Source of the DNA: Ariolimax columbianus
Taxonomy: Eukaryota; Mollusca; Gastropoda; Stylommatophora; Arionidae
Assembly (NCBI GenBank): GCA_036924085.1
Contig: JAVGWX010000013.1
Span: 57,577,652-57,641,651, forward strand
Reading direction: 5' to 3'
Length of the DNA: 64,000 nucleotides
The notes under the pieces were generated by a model. That model was not told where the DNA came from and searched no databases. It saw nothing but the letters and a program-made list of their open reading frames with translations. The position numbers and the translations under genes are program-made. Shown piece after piece: positions 31,213 through 40,265 of this stretch. Within the stretch, counting starts at the first letter, position 1. Each line of letters starts with the position of its first letter.

Positions 31213-31976
31213 TGATGAAATTGATTGGGATTCCGGCCCACTGTGGGATCGGTGGAAACGAGAAAGCAGAGGAGTTCGCAAAAGCCGGAAGTGGTGACAC
31301 GCAGACTCACCTTCCATAGAGCTACATGGAAGCAAAGACACTCATCAAACGATCCATGAGGACAGAATGGAGAGACCAGCACAAAGACACTCATCAAACG
31401 ATCCATGAGGACAGAATGGAGAGACCAGCACAAAGACACTCATCAAACAATCCATGAGGACAGATTGGAGAGACCAGCACAAAGACACTCATCAAACGAT
31501 CCATGAAAACAGAATGGAGAGACCAGCACAAAGACACTCATCAAACGATCCATGAGGACAGAATGGAGAGACCAGCACAGAGACACTCATCAAACGATCC
31601 ATGAGGACAGAATGGAGAGACCAGCACAAACAATACAAGCCAGAAAATGACAGCATAGACAAACTTGGTAGAGATAGGCAGACAAAGATCTTCAGAATTG
31701 GACATTGCAGACTCAAGGCCGACCTCCACAGAATGGGTCTCAGAGACACTGCCACGTGCGATTGTGCAGCCCCCAAGCAAACACCAGAACATATCGTGCA
31801 GGACTGCCTGGCCTATGCAAACCAAAGAGAGGCAGTCTGGCCTGGAGAAGCGACCGTGCTCGAAAAGCTTTTGAGGGACCGGTGAAGACCTGAAACTGTC
31901 TCCTTGGTGAACCTCACCGGACTAGAAGCATAGCATCAGTTGATCGATGAAGAAGAAGAAGAAGAAGAAGAAGATC
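31212..31976 (+). mobile_element. L-RH LINE with internal 49-bp array
   Basis: It begins in the RNase H active-site block (IPAHCGIGGNEKAEEFAKAG), reads KTLIKRSMRTEWRDQH, and after the array continues YKPENDSIDKLGRDR, FRIGHCRLKADLHRMGL, CDCAAPKQTPEHIVQDC and EKLLRDR, then ends in (GAA)n after CAGTTGATCGATGAAG. TGTGATAATA at 31,202-31,211 and 31,977-31,986 is a possible target duplication. The array disrupts the frame because 49 is not divisible by 3. Confidence 0.88.
31334..31627. repeat. 49-bp tandem array, 6 copies, within LINE coding sequence
   Basis: AAAGACACTCATCAAACGAT plus CCATGAGGACAGAATGGAGA plus GACCAGCAC starts at 31,334, 31,383, 31,432, 31,481, 31,530 and 31,579. It encodes KTLIKRSMRTEWRDQH in the parent frame. 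Confidence 0.95.
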
Positions 31977-32197
31977 TGTGATAATATCATTGCTGGATAA
32001 AGATAGGCGGTCCACTGCTACACTGATATCGAAACGATAGAGTCCATGCAAAGGGTATGTAACATGATTTAGCGGTGAGCAACTCAATGAAGAAACTCAA
32101 TTATTTCATGGACAGACAAAGAAAATCAAGCTCACCTGGTCTGAGCTAACAGTTTACACAGCTACACACAGAGACCTCACGATGTGTGTAAATTCCC

Positions 32198-32200
32198 CCC

Positions 32201-32260
<60 letters not shown>

Positions 32261-32265
32261 ATCTC
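32198..32265. repeat. (CT)n microsatellite
   Basis: CTCTCTCTCTCTCT with TTTCT interruptions. Confidence 0.9.
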
Positions 32266-32559
32266 TAGGACATAAATGGAGGTCCGAGACGCAGGAGAGA
32301 ATGGAGATGTCGAGATGCAGATCTGGGACAGCCCCAGAGAAAATTGTTCAAGTTTGTCCACGAGAGGATGTACCACAGAGCTGTTGAGTGCCTGCCTCGG
32401 TGTAGTGGTTATCAAACCGTAATCTGCACTTCACAAGAGGTCACTGAACTCTTCCATCACTAAGGCAAATTATTCAGTCTTTCATTTTTATCCGATTCGT
32501 TTGTTCCGACTCGCTACACCGTGAAACATGTTAGGATAGACGGAATATGTGTCTTTTGT

Positions 32560-33815
32560 GTTTATGTATGTGTGTGTGTGTGTGAGTGTGTGTGTGTGTG
32601 ACTTGTGTGTACGCGCGTGTCTGTATTTTATGTATATGTATTCACGTGTGTGTGTGTGACTTGTGTGTATGTGTAAACGCGTGTGTCTGTGTTTTTTGTG
32701 TATGTGTATGCGCGTGTGTCTTTTGTGTTTGTGTATGCGCGTGTGTCTTTTGTATATGTATATGCGAATGTGTCTTTTGTGTATGCGAGTGTGTCTTTTG
32801 TGTATGCGCGTATGTCTTTTGTATATGTAAATGCGCGTGTGTCTTTTGTGTATGTGTATGCGCGTGTGTCTTTTGTGTATGTATGTGTATGAGCGTGTGT
32901 CTTTTGTGTCTGTGTATGCGCGTGTGTCTTTTGTATATGCGCGTGTGTCTTTTGTGTATGTGTATGCGCGTGTGTCTTTTGTGTATGTGTATGCGCGTGT
33001 CTTTTATGTATGCGCGTGTGTCTTTTGTGTATGTGTATGCGCGTGTGTCTTTTGTGTATGCGCGTGTCTTTTGTGTATGCGCGTGTGTCTTTTGTGTATG
33101 CGCGTGTGTCTTTTGTGTATGTGTATGCGTGTATGTCTTTTATGTATACCTATGCGCGTGTGCGTGTGTATCTTTTATGTATCTGTATGCGTGTGTGTCT
33201 TTTTTGTATATCTATGAGCGTGTGTTTTTGTGTATCTATATGCGCGTGTGTCTATTATGCATATGTATGCGCGTGCGTGTGTGTGTCTTTTGTGTATGTG
33301 AATGCGCGTTGGTCTTTTCTGTATGTCTATGCTCGTGTGTCTTTTGTGAAGTGTATGTGTATTTGTGCATTTTGTGTATGTGTATACGCGTGTGTGCCTG
33401 TGTATTTTTTTTATTTATAAGTACGTGTGTGCTTGTGTCTTTTGTGTATGTGTATATGCATGTGTGTGTGTTATGTGTATATGTGTTGTGTGTATTGTAT
33501 GTGTTATGTGTGTTGTATGTTGTGTGTTGTATGTGTGTTGTGTGTGCTGTGTGCTGTGTGTTTAGTGTGAGTTTTGTGTTGTATGTGTGCTGTGTTTTGT
33601 GAATTATGTATTTGTTGTGTTGTATGTGTGTTGTGTGTGGTGTACGTGTGGTGTGTGTGTGTTGTTTGTTGTCTGTGTGTTGTATGTGTGATGTGGGTTG
33701 TATGTGTGTTGTGTGTTGTGTAAGGGGCGTGTGTTGTGTATGGGACGTATGTTGTGTGTGTGTTGTGTGTGTGTGTTGTGTGTTGAATGTGTGTTTTTTT
33801 GTTTTGTGAGTTCTT
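32560..33815. repeat. GT-rich array with 21/27-bp units
   Basis: TATGCGCGTGTGTCTTTTGT with or without GTATGTG defines 21- and 27-bp units up to ~33,300. Beyond that it decays into TGTGTTGTATG-type sequence. The 338-codon frame rich in C and V is read-through. Alternating purine-pyrimidine GCGCGTGTGT stretches are Z-DNA-prone. Confidence 0.88.
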
Positions 33816-33825
33816 ATGTGGAGTT

Positions 33826-33985
33826 CTGATGAGCAGTTCTGGTGAGGTGTTCTGGTGAGGTGTTCTGGTGAGATGTTCTGGTGAGATGTGCTGGTGAGGT
33901 GTTCTGGTGAGGTGTTCTGGTGAGGTGTTCTGGTGAGGTGTTTTGGTGAGATGTTCTGGTCAGGTGTTCTGGTGACGAGTTCTGG
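33826..33985. repeat. 13-bp minisatellite, ~12 copies
   Basis: GGTGAGGTGTTCT with GGTGAGATGTTCT variants. Confidence 0.92.
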
Positions 33986-34139
33986 CGTGGAGTTCTGGTC
34001 TCTACTAGGTGGGTGGCTTGCCGCCGACGTGTCGAACTTTTGAAGTGTTTCTTTGATCTTCTCTATCCCTCGCCGTCGGGGTCGAGTTCTTGCTCCTGGG
34101 TCTGAAACGTCCAGGTTGACCCCAAAAAAGAAAGAAGAT

Positions 34140-34430
34140 GCCTACCTCAAGCGATGATGTCTACATCGATCAGACTTGTCTTGATGATGTAATTTGCGAT
34201 GAATTTGGATTATAGTGAGGCAGAAGCTGCTCTGGTCATGACCCTTTTTGGCTACATTGGACAAGTGGCAAGACAAAAAGTTAAGACCACTGGAGGTAAC
34301 TCCAGATGCAGGCAGTACAGGAACTCTATTCCCATCTTTATTTAGTCCTGGGGTCCTTTGAAACTTCCGGGATTCATCGTCCACCGTTTCCTTCATCCCC
34401 TACTACATCCCTGTCAAGCTACCAAACCGC
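34140..34430 (-). mobile_element. S5 SINE
   Basis: CTTGTCTTGATGATGTAATT, TTGGATTATAGTGAGGCAGA, GGACAAGTGGCAAGACAA, GAAACTTCCGGGATTCATCG and CCACCGTTTCC match the reverse complement of the S5 copy at 21,095 in order, including the head. Confidence 0.7.
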
Positions 34431-34803
34431 TTTTTCTTGTTCGTATCAATATAGTAGTTAACAGATGTAGTTAAAGTTATTATACTTAACGTGCTGTCGC
34501 GAATTGACATTTCTGTTGGACATCGTACAACGCGCATCTCACAGATCTCCATTGGGCATGGCTAAAGGGAAAGTCTTAGTCACAGTCAACCTGTACTTGT
34601 ATAGGGGCAGATGTCCCTACGCAGGTCTCAGCTCTGCTATGAGCTGGATGTCGCCGAAGAAGGATTTCCTACTGAGCTAGCTAGGCTCGAGCAGCTTATT
34701 ACTTCGCAGCGTTTACAAACAAGCGCCGCGGAGGGTGGTTAACCGATACGTGCGAGTCTATCATAATAGTCTCAAACACTAGAGTAAGGTAGACCTGCAG
34801 ACA
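34431..34803. other. No feature recognised
   Basis: Non-tandem DNA of mixed composition. Confidence 0.45.
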
Positions 34804-35050
34804 GGGGACGGCGTAGGCTAGTGGTTAAGTGACACGGCTCACAACTCGAAGGCGCTGGGTTTACTCCCCATCACAGCATCGGCCGTTACCCCGGGAAAGC
34901 AAACTATTAGAAAATGCAGGAGGAAGCAGATCTATACATAAAATGCATGCGAAAGCCGGATACACTGGGCCGACAGACGCAAAATCATAGTGCAACGCCA
35001 CAACCGCCTAAGGAGAATAGAGAAATAAGGCGTACAAAAAGACCCACAGC
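34804..35050 (+). mobile_element. S1 tRNA-derived SINE
   Basis: GGGGACGGCGTAGGCTAGTG, A-box GCTAGTGGTTAAGTGAC, B-box-like GGGTTTACTCCCC (degraded), the GAAAGCCGGATACACTGGGC core and AAATAAGGCGTACAAAAA end. Confidence 0.88.
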
Positions 35051-35399
35051 ATGTTAGGCGCCATCTATGCTGCTCCACACAAACCATATAATCATAGCCG
35101 GTGTTATGCCATGTCATACAGTTAGTCGCCTCTTACGACATGCTCTCCGCGGGGCAGTGGTGCTATTCTTGTCCTTGTCACACACAAAGCCCCCAGTGGA
35201 CCACTTCGGATTCCAGCGGGGAAACGGGTGAGGGAAAGCATCAATGCACACACAACTATTGGGGTGGATGGACAGCGATGGTTAGCAGTCGGAAGGAAGT
35301 GTAGCGTTAGTGCAGCCTACGGTCATTGTGGTAAACGGCAGCTGAAGAAGGTTCTGTGTGGGAGCTGGAAACCTGATCAGATGACACATGATGCTACAG

Positions 35400-35865
35400 A
35401 AAGTAAACAAGTGTGCATAGCACTACATAAACCAGCACTGTAAGTGCACATAGCACTACATAAACCAGCACTGTAAGTGCACATAGCACTACATAAACCA
35501 GCACTGCAAGTCCGCATAGCACTACATAAACCAGCACTGTAAGTGCACATAGCACTACATAAACCAGCACTAAGTGCACATAGCACTACATAAACCAGCA
35601 CTGTAAGTGCACATATCACTACATAAACCATCACTGCCAGTGCACATATCACTACATAAACCAGCACTGCAAGTCCGCATGGCACTACATAAACCAGCAC
35701 TGTAAGTGCACATATCACTACATAAACCATCACTGCCAGTGCACATATCACTACATAAACCAGCACTGCAAGTCCGCATGGCACTACATAAACCAGCACT
35801 GTAAGTGCACATATTACTACATAAACCAGCACTGTAAGTGCACATATCACTACATAGACTATCAC
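35400..35865. repeat. 33-bp minisatellite, ~14 copies
   Basis: CTGTAAGTGCACATAGCACT plus ACATAAACCAGCA. A three-unit block with CATCACTGCCAG and GCAAGTCCGCATGG is duplicated (35,605-35,700 and 35,704-35,800; 99-bp period). One unit near 35,572 lacks three bases. Confidence 0.93.
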
Positions 35866-35867
35866 TA

Positions 35868-36517
35868 TCGGATACGACCGACTTCAGCGAGGCATATTTG
35901 GGTACCGGTTTAGCCTTCCTCCTTCGATCCGTTCTTTATACCAGTCTGCCATATTGCTGCCTGCTATCCAGGATCACGAATTGGGGATGTAGATGTGTCT
36001 TTTCAGCTTAAGACGCTGGCCCTGACGCTATCAGTCAGCTTTATGTCGCTAGACCTGACGCTAGCAATCAGCTTTATGTCGCTGGACCTGACGCTAGCAG
36101 TCAGCTTAAGTCGCTGGCCCTGACGCTAGCAGTCAGCTTTATGTCGCTGGCCCTGACGCTAGCAATCAGCTTAAGTCGCTGGCCCTGACGCTAGCAGTCA
36201 GCTTTAAGTCGCTGGCCCGGACGCTAGCAGTCAGCTTTATGTCGCTGGCCCTGACGCTAGCAGTCAGCTTTATGTCGCTGGCCCTGACGCTAGCAGTCAG
36301 CTTAATGTCGCTGGCCCTGACGCTAGCAGTCAGCTTTATGTCGCTGGCCTTGACGCTAGCAGTCAGCTTAAGTCGCTGGCCCTGACGCTAGCAGTCAGCT
36401 TTATGTCGCTGGCCCTGACGCTAGCAGTCAGCTTTATGTCGCTGGCCCTGCCGCTAGCAGTCAGCTTTATGTCGCTGACAGCTACAGCTCAAGCCCTGCT
36501 CAGCATCTTGATCACGG
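35868..36517 (-). mobile_element. E1 retroposon with ~15 head units
   Basis: The left part is ATACGACCGACTTCAGC, GGGTACCGGTTTAGCCTTCC and CTGCCTGCTATCCAGGATCA. From 35,998 to 36,475 a 33-bp unit (GTCGCTGGCCCTGACGC, TAGCAGTCAGCTTTAT) repeats ~15 times, and some units are 32 bp. It ends CTGCTCAGCATCTTGATC. The tail half is missing: the preceding 33-bp array abuts it. Confidence 0.9.
35998..36475. repeat. 33-bp array, E1 head unit
   Basis: Same unit as at 73-303, with its own diagnostic changes (TTTATGTCG or TTAAGTCG instead of CTCTGGTTCG). This indicates independent expansion. Confidence 0.94.
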
Positions 36518-36776
36518 CCCTTAGAAACAACATTGTAAAAGACTCGTTATGGGCCTGCACGTAGACTACAAATGACATCGACGTTTACTTCTGAGAGCGC
36601 ACAAACCTAGCATAGGTACATACAGATGCACACATACATCCAAGCACTGGTTTATGCGTCTTAATATCACCCAAACTGACTACGGTCTGGGGTGGAATAG
36701 GCGCGCCTCAACCAGTAGAAACTTGTGAGGCAAACACGTAAAATAAAAAAAATAAAACAACAAACGACAACATATC
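36518..36776. other. No feature recognised
   Basis: Spacer between two E1 copies. Confidence 0.45.
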
Positions 36777-36789
36777 AGATATAGACATG

Positions 36790-37139
36790 GGATCAAGATG
36801 CTGAGCAGCGCATGAGCTGCAGTAGTCAGCGACCCATAGCTGACTGCTAGCGTCAGGGCCAGCGAACCAGAGCTGCCAAGACCCTTCTACACCTACACGC
36901 GGTGATCCTGGATAACAGGCTGCAGCAGGGCAGACTGGATAAGGAGAAGGGATCGAAGAGGGAATGCTAACCCAGTACTCAAAAAATGCTTGCTGAAGTC
37001 GGATGTGTTGGACCGAAAGGTGCAAGTATCGCAGCCAAGCTGTAAACTACGCATTCCGTTCTCTGGACTACATTCTGCTACTTACCATTTCAGGGTTTGG
37101 TAGTGGCAGATTGAGAACGAACGAAGAAGACGAAGAAGA
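36790..37139 (+). mobile_element. Full-length E1 retroposon, reference copy
   Basis: This 350-bp copy is flanked by AGATATAGACATG at 36,777-36,789 and 37,140-37,152. It starts GGATCAAGATGCTGAGCAG. The head unit near 36,832-36,865 and the tail unit near 37,090-37,117 (TTTGGTAGTGGCAGATTGAG) are both single-copy. A middle core TGCTGAAGTCGGATGTGTTG at 36,991 resembles the S1 core, and it ends GAACGAACGAAGAAGACGAA. The target duplication and GAA tail identify it as a retroposon mobilised in trans. I see no convincing tRNA, 7SL or 5S head. Confidence 0.92.
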
Positions 37140-37152
37140 AGATATAGACATG

Positions 37153-37672
37153 AAATTTTCATATAAACGAAAGATGACGCGTATCCATATTTCTTTACAT
37201 AGACTGTTAATATTAATAGAGACATACCTTTGAGGTGTCACGTGATCGCATACGTCAGCAGGACACTTGTACAAGAAGATAAACCATCTTTATTGCAAAT
37301 GGCGGCATATCCGCTTGGATATTCAACTAATAAATTCTATTTCATGCTTGTCTTTGTTATAATGCTTTCTGTCATGTTTATGCTTTTACGTGGCCGCAGC
37401 TATTGCTTTGTTGCTTTTATATTTGTTGTTTTATTTTGGGTCGCTGTTTAATGAAATCCATCACTAACTTGTGTCTGCGGTTTTATGTTAGGTAGCTCTT
37501 TAATAAAAATCCAGCACTAAAGATTCATTTGAAAACACGAAGGAACGCGAGGTCAGTGTATATGTCATCCAAGTTCTTGTCGTTCAAGTAGCGAGAGTAT
37601 TCGTCACTTAGAGGACCGGGGTTCGATTCCAGAGAGCCTATCATTTGACTTTCGTGTATGTTGTTTAATTTG
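37153..37672. other. AT-rich spacer with an isolated B-box-like site
   Basis: At 37,620-37,633 GGGGTTCGATTCCAG is a near-perfect pol III B box, with GTAGCGAGAGTATTCGTC upstream as a weak A box. It might be a SINE or tRNA relic; no body or tail is visible. Otherwise featureless. Confidence 0.35.
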
Positions 37673-37702
37673 TACGAGGGTGTTCAAGTCAAACCGGAAC
37701 TT
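37673..37702 (+). repeat. mariner 5' terminal inverted repeat
   Basis: TA dinucleotide then CGAGGGTGTTCAAGTCAAAC and CGGAACT. Confidence 0.88.
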
Positions 37703-37829
37703 TTGTTATAGTTCAACCTGAATGGGTTATAGCGTGCTGGAACTATTACCATTAGTTAGGGGCACTTGTGTCCTATTACTGCTAGGTGGTCCACTTGTCA
37801 TATGCCAGTAACGTGACAGATAAATAAAA

Positions 37830-39131
37830 ATGGGGGACGACACGTTTAGTGCTTGCATGGAACAGCGTGTTGTGATGGTTTTTTTTGTGAAAGAAGGCGT
37901 GAAACCTACGGAAATTTACAGAAGACAAAAACCACAATCCGGTGATGAGACACTCAGCCGCCAATCACAATCCGGTGATGAGACACTCAGCCGCCAATCA
38001 CAATACGGTGATGAGACACTCAGCCGCCAATCACAATACGGTGATGAGACACTCAGCCGCCAATCACAATCCGGTGATGAGACACTCAGCCGCCAATCAC
38101 AATACGGTGATGAGACACTCAGCCGCCAATCACAATACGGTGATGAGACACGCAGCCGCCAATCACAATCCGGTGATGAGACACTCAGCCGCCAATCACA
38201 ATCCGGTGATGAGACACTCAGCCGCCAATCACAATCCGGTGATGAGACACTCAGTCGCCAATCACAATACGGTGATGAGACACTCAGCCGCCAATCACAA
38301 TACGGTGATGAGACACTCAGCCGCCAATCACAATACGGTGATGAGACACTCAGCCGCCAATCACAATCCGGTGATGAGACACTCAGCCGCCAATCACAAT
38401 CCGGTGATGAGACACTCAGCCGCCAATCACAATCCGGTGATGAGACACTCAGTCGCCAATCACAATACGGTGATGAGACACTCAGCCAGCAATCACAATA
38501 CGGTGATGAGACACTCATCCAGCATCCACAATACGGTGATGAGACACTCAGCCAGCAATCACAATACGGTGATGAGACACTCAGCCAGCAATCACAATAC
38601 GGTGATGAGACACTCATCCAGCATCCACAATACGGTGATGAGACACTCATCCAGCATCCACAATACGGTGATGAGACACTCAGCCAGCAATCACAATACG
38701 GTGATGAGACACTCATCCAGCATCCACAATACGGTGATGAGACACTCAGCCAGCAATCACAATACGGTGATGAGACACTCAGCCAGCAATCACAATACGG
38801 TGATGAGACACTCATCCAGCATCCACAATATGGTGATGAGACACTCAGCCTCAGTAAGACATTTGAATGGTGTAAACGTTTTAGAGAAGGTCATACATCC
38901 GTGAGTGATGATCACGGCCGTGGTGGCTCTCAAACAACCACAGTCAATCCTGTAAATATCCTGATTGTGGAACGCCTTATCATGGAAAATCGACACATAA
39001 CCTGTCGCAAATTTGCACAAGAGGCAAGTCTTTCTCTGGGTAAGGTGAACACTATTAGTCATGAAAATTTGCATTTTCAGAAGGTTCGTGCACGTTTGGT
39101 GCAAAGACAGTTTTCCGCTTTTGACCGGTAA
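37830..39131 (+). pseudogene. mariner transposase N-terminus, array-expanded
   Basis: From the ATG the first ~36 residues (ACMEQRVVMVFFVKEGVKPT) are the first helix-turn-helix of SETMAR/irritans-type mariner transposases. Then 28 copies of an 11-residue unit, QYGDETLSRQS-like, follow at residues ~36-340. The normal sequence resumes: LSKTFEWCKRFREGHTSVSD, the GRGGSQTT linker, IVERLIMENRHITCRKFAQE (second helix-turn-helix) and SAFDR. A TAA at 39,129-39,131 sits where the family continues with Q, and the next codons still read SRVQVCPELKNSFDMEG. The 433-codon frame is open because the unit is 33 bp and stop-free; antisense and another plus frame are open too. DNA binding by such a protein is unproven. 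Confidence 0.9.
37935..38858. repeat. 33-bp array, 28 copies, in mariner helix-turn-helix
   Basis: CAATACGGTGATGAGACACT plus CAGCCGCCAATCA. The spacing is exactly 33 bp from 37,935 to 38,826 with no indel. The left 16-17 units end in CGCCAATCA (RQS) with TCC or TAC variants. The right units end in AGCAATCA or ATCCAGCATCCA (QQS, IQHP). A synonymous CAGTCGCC variant recurs 198 bp apart (6 units), and the I-S-S-I order of right-hand variants also recurs at 6 units. Confidence 0.96.
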
Positions 39132-39202
39132 AGTAGAGTTCAAGTCTGCCCTGAATTAAAGAATAGTTTTGACATGGAAGGACATGCTTTTTATATATGT
39201 GT

Positions 39203-39492
39203 ACCTTACAGCCCAGACCTCGCTCCACCTTAGAGCCCAGACCTCGCTCCACCTTAGAGCCCAGACGTCGCTCCACCTTAGAGCCCAGACCTGGCTCCAC
39301 CTTACAACACAGACCTCGCTCCACCCTAGAGCCCAGACCTGGCTCCACCTTACAGCCCAGACCTCGCTCCACCTCAGAGCCCAAACCTGGCTCCACCTTA
39401 CAACACAGACCTCGCTTCACCTTAGAGCCCAGACCTCGCTCCACCTTAGAGCCCAGACCTCTCTGCACCTTACAGCCCAGACCTCGCTCCAA
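39203..39492. repeat. 24-bp array, 12 copies, of the mariner PYSPDLAP motif
   Basis: CCTTACAGCCCAGACCTCGC plus TCCA encodes PYSPDLAP, which includes the third catalytic Asp of the mariner D,D34D triad. Internal units have TAG for TAC, so they are stops. Variants CTGGCT and ACAACACAG alternate. The last unit reads straight into SDVHLVGPLNVFLGG, the authentic downstream sequence. Confidence 0.94.
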
Positions 39493-39560
39493 GCGATGTC
39501 CACCTGGTTGGACCCCTAAATGTATTCCTGGGAGGTCAGCATTTCAGCACGGTAGAGAGA
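39493..39560 (+). pseudogene. mariner catalytic-domain remnant
   Basis: Reads SDVHLVGPLNVFLGGQHFST and VERV, equivalent to the SDFHLFGPLK-LGGQHF stretch of mariner transposases. Confidence 0.9.
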
Positions 39561-40069
39561 GTTTGTGAATGCTCACGGCTTGGTAGCGGGAGTTTGAGAA
39601 TGCTCACGGCTTGGTAGCAGGAGAGTGAGAACGTTCAGGACTTGGTAGCGGGAGTTTGAGAATGCTCACGGTTTGGTAGCGGGAGTTTGAGAATGCTCAC
39701 GGTTTGGTAGCGGGAGTTTGAGAATGCTCACGGTTTGGTAGCGGGAGTTTGAGAATGCTCACGGTTTGGTAGCGGGAGTTTGAGAATGCTCACGGTTTGG
39801 TAGCAGGAGTTTGAGAATGCTCACGGTTTGGTAGCGGGAGTTTGAGAATGCTCACGGTTTGGTAGCGGGAGTTTGAGAATGCTCACGGTTTGGTAGCGGG
39901 AGTTTGAGAATGCTCACGGTTTGGTAGCGGGAGTTTGAGAATGCTCACGGTTTGGTAGCGGGAGTTTGAGAATGCTCACGGTTTGGTAGCGGGAGTTTGA
40001 GAACGTTCAGCACTTGGTAGTGGGAGTTTGAGAACTTTCAAGGATTGGTTGTGGGAGTATAAGAACGTT
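39561..40069. repeat. 31-bp array, ~16 copies, matching the E1 tail unit
   Basis: GCTCACGGTTTGGTAGCGGG plus AGTTTGAGAAT. It matches the E1 tail unit (GGCTTGGTAGCGGGAG, TTTGAGAACGTTC) expanded at 43,548 in the opposite orientation. It interrupts the mariner between VERV and SDEVKQ. No other E1 sequence is present. Confidence 0.93.
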
Positions 40070-40200
40070 CATCAGACGAAGTGAAACAGACTGTCCTGGA
40101 TTGGTTCAGACATAATAACAAATCTTTCTGCGCCGGAGCTTTTCAAGGATTACTTAAACGCTGGGGTAAGTGCAGGAGATTATTTCAAAAAATAAATACA
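40070..40200 (+). pseudogene. mariner transposase C-terminus
   Basis: SDEVKQTVLDWFRHNNKSFC, then AFQGLLKRWGKC. This is the standard C-terminal helix and RW-KC block; the family's closing GDY-E is changed. Confidence 0.88.
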
Positions 40201-40235
40201 TTACTTGAGAAAAGATTGATGTTCTTCACAAAAAT

Positions 40236-40265
40236 AGTTCCACTTTGACTTGAACGCCCCTGGTA
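40236..40265 (-). repeat. mariner 3' terminal inverted repeat
   Basis: AGTTCCACTTTGACTTGAAC and GCCCCTGG followed by TA. Confidence 0.88.

Larger units (their letters stand above)
37673..40265 (+). mobile_element. mariner element with three internal tandem arrays
   Basis: The ends are TA plus ~28-bp terminal inverted repeats (37,675-37,702 and 40,236-40,263) sharing GTTCAAGTCAAA and GGAACT. Inside, in transposase order: a helix-turn-helix N-terminus swollen by a 33-bp array, the second DNA-binding part, a large internal deletion, the catalytic PYSPDLAP motif repeated as a 24-bp array, FLGGQHFST, an imported 31-bp array, and the C-terminal helix SDEVKQTVLDWFRHNNKSF with LLKRWGKC. An intact mariner is ~1.3 kb. 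This copy is 2.6 kb because of the arrays, despite the deletion. Confidence 0.93.

Noticed and set aside
32586..33602. 338-codon C/V-rich protein
   Set aside because: Translation of a GT-rich simple repeat; two other plus frames are equally open.
37620..37635. Functional tRNA with GGTTCGATTCC B box
   Set aside because: No acceptor-stem complementarity or convincing A box could be found; kept only as a weak SINE or tRNA relic.
37916..38815. Long antisense and alternative-frame open frames (about 300 codons) over the mariner array
   Set aside because: A stop-free 33-bp unit keeps every phase open; these frames have no start context, homology or sequence outside the repeat.
37830..39131. Domesticated mariner-derived host gene with an expanded DNA-binding domain
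   Set aside because: The catalytic part is present but wrecked, inverted repeats are still at both ends, a nonsense codon sits inside conserved sequence, and no exon structure is visible; a plain TE relic is simpler.
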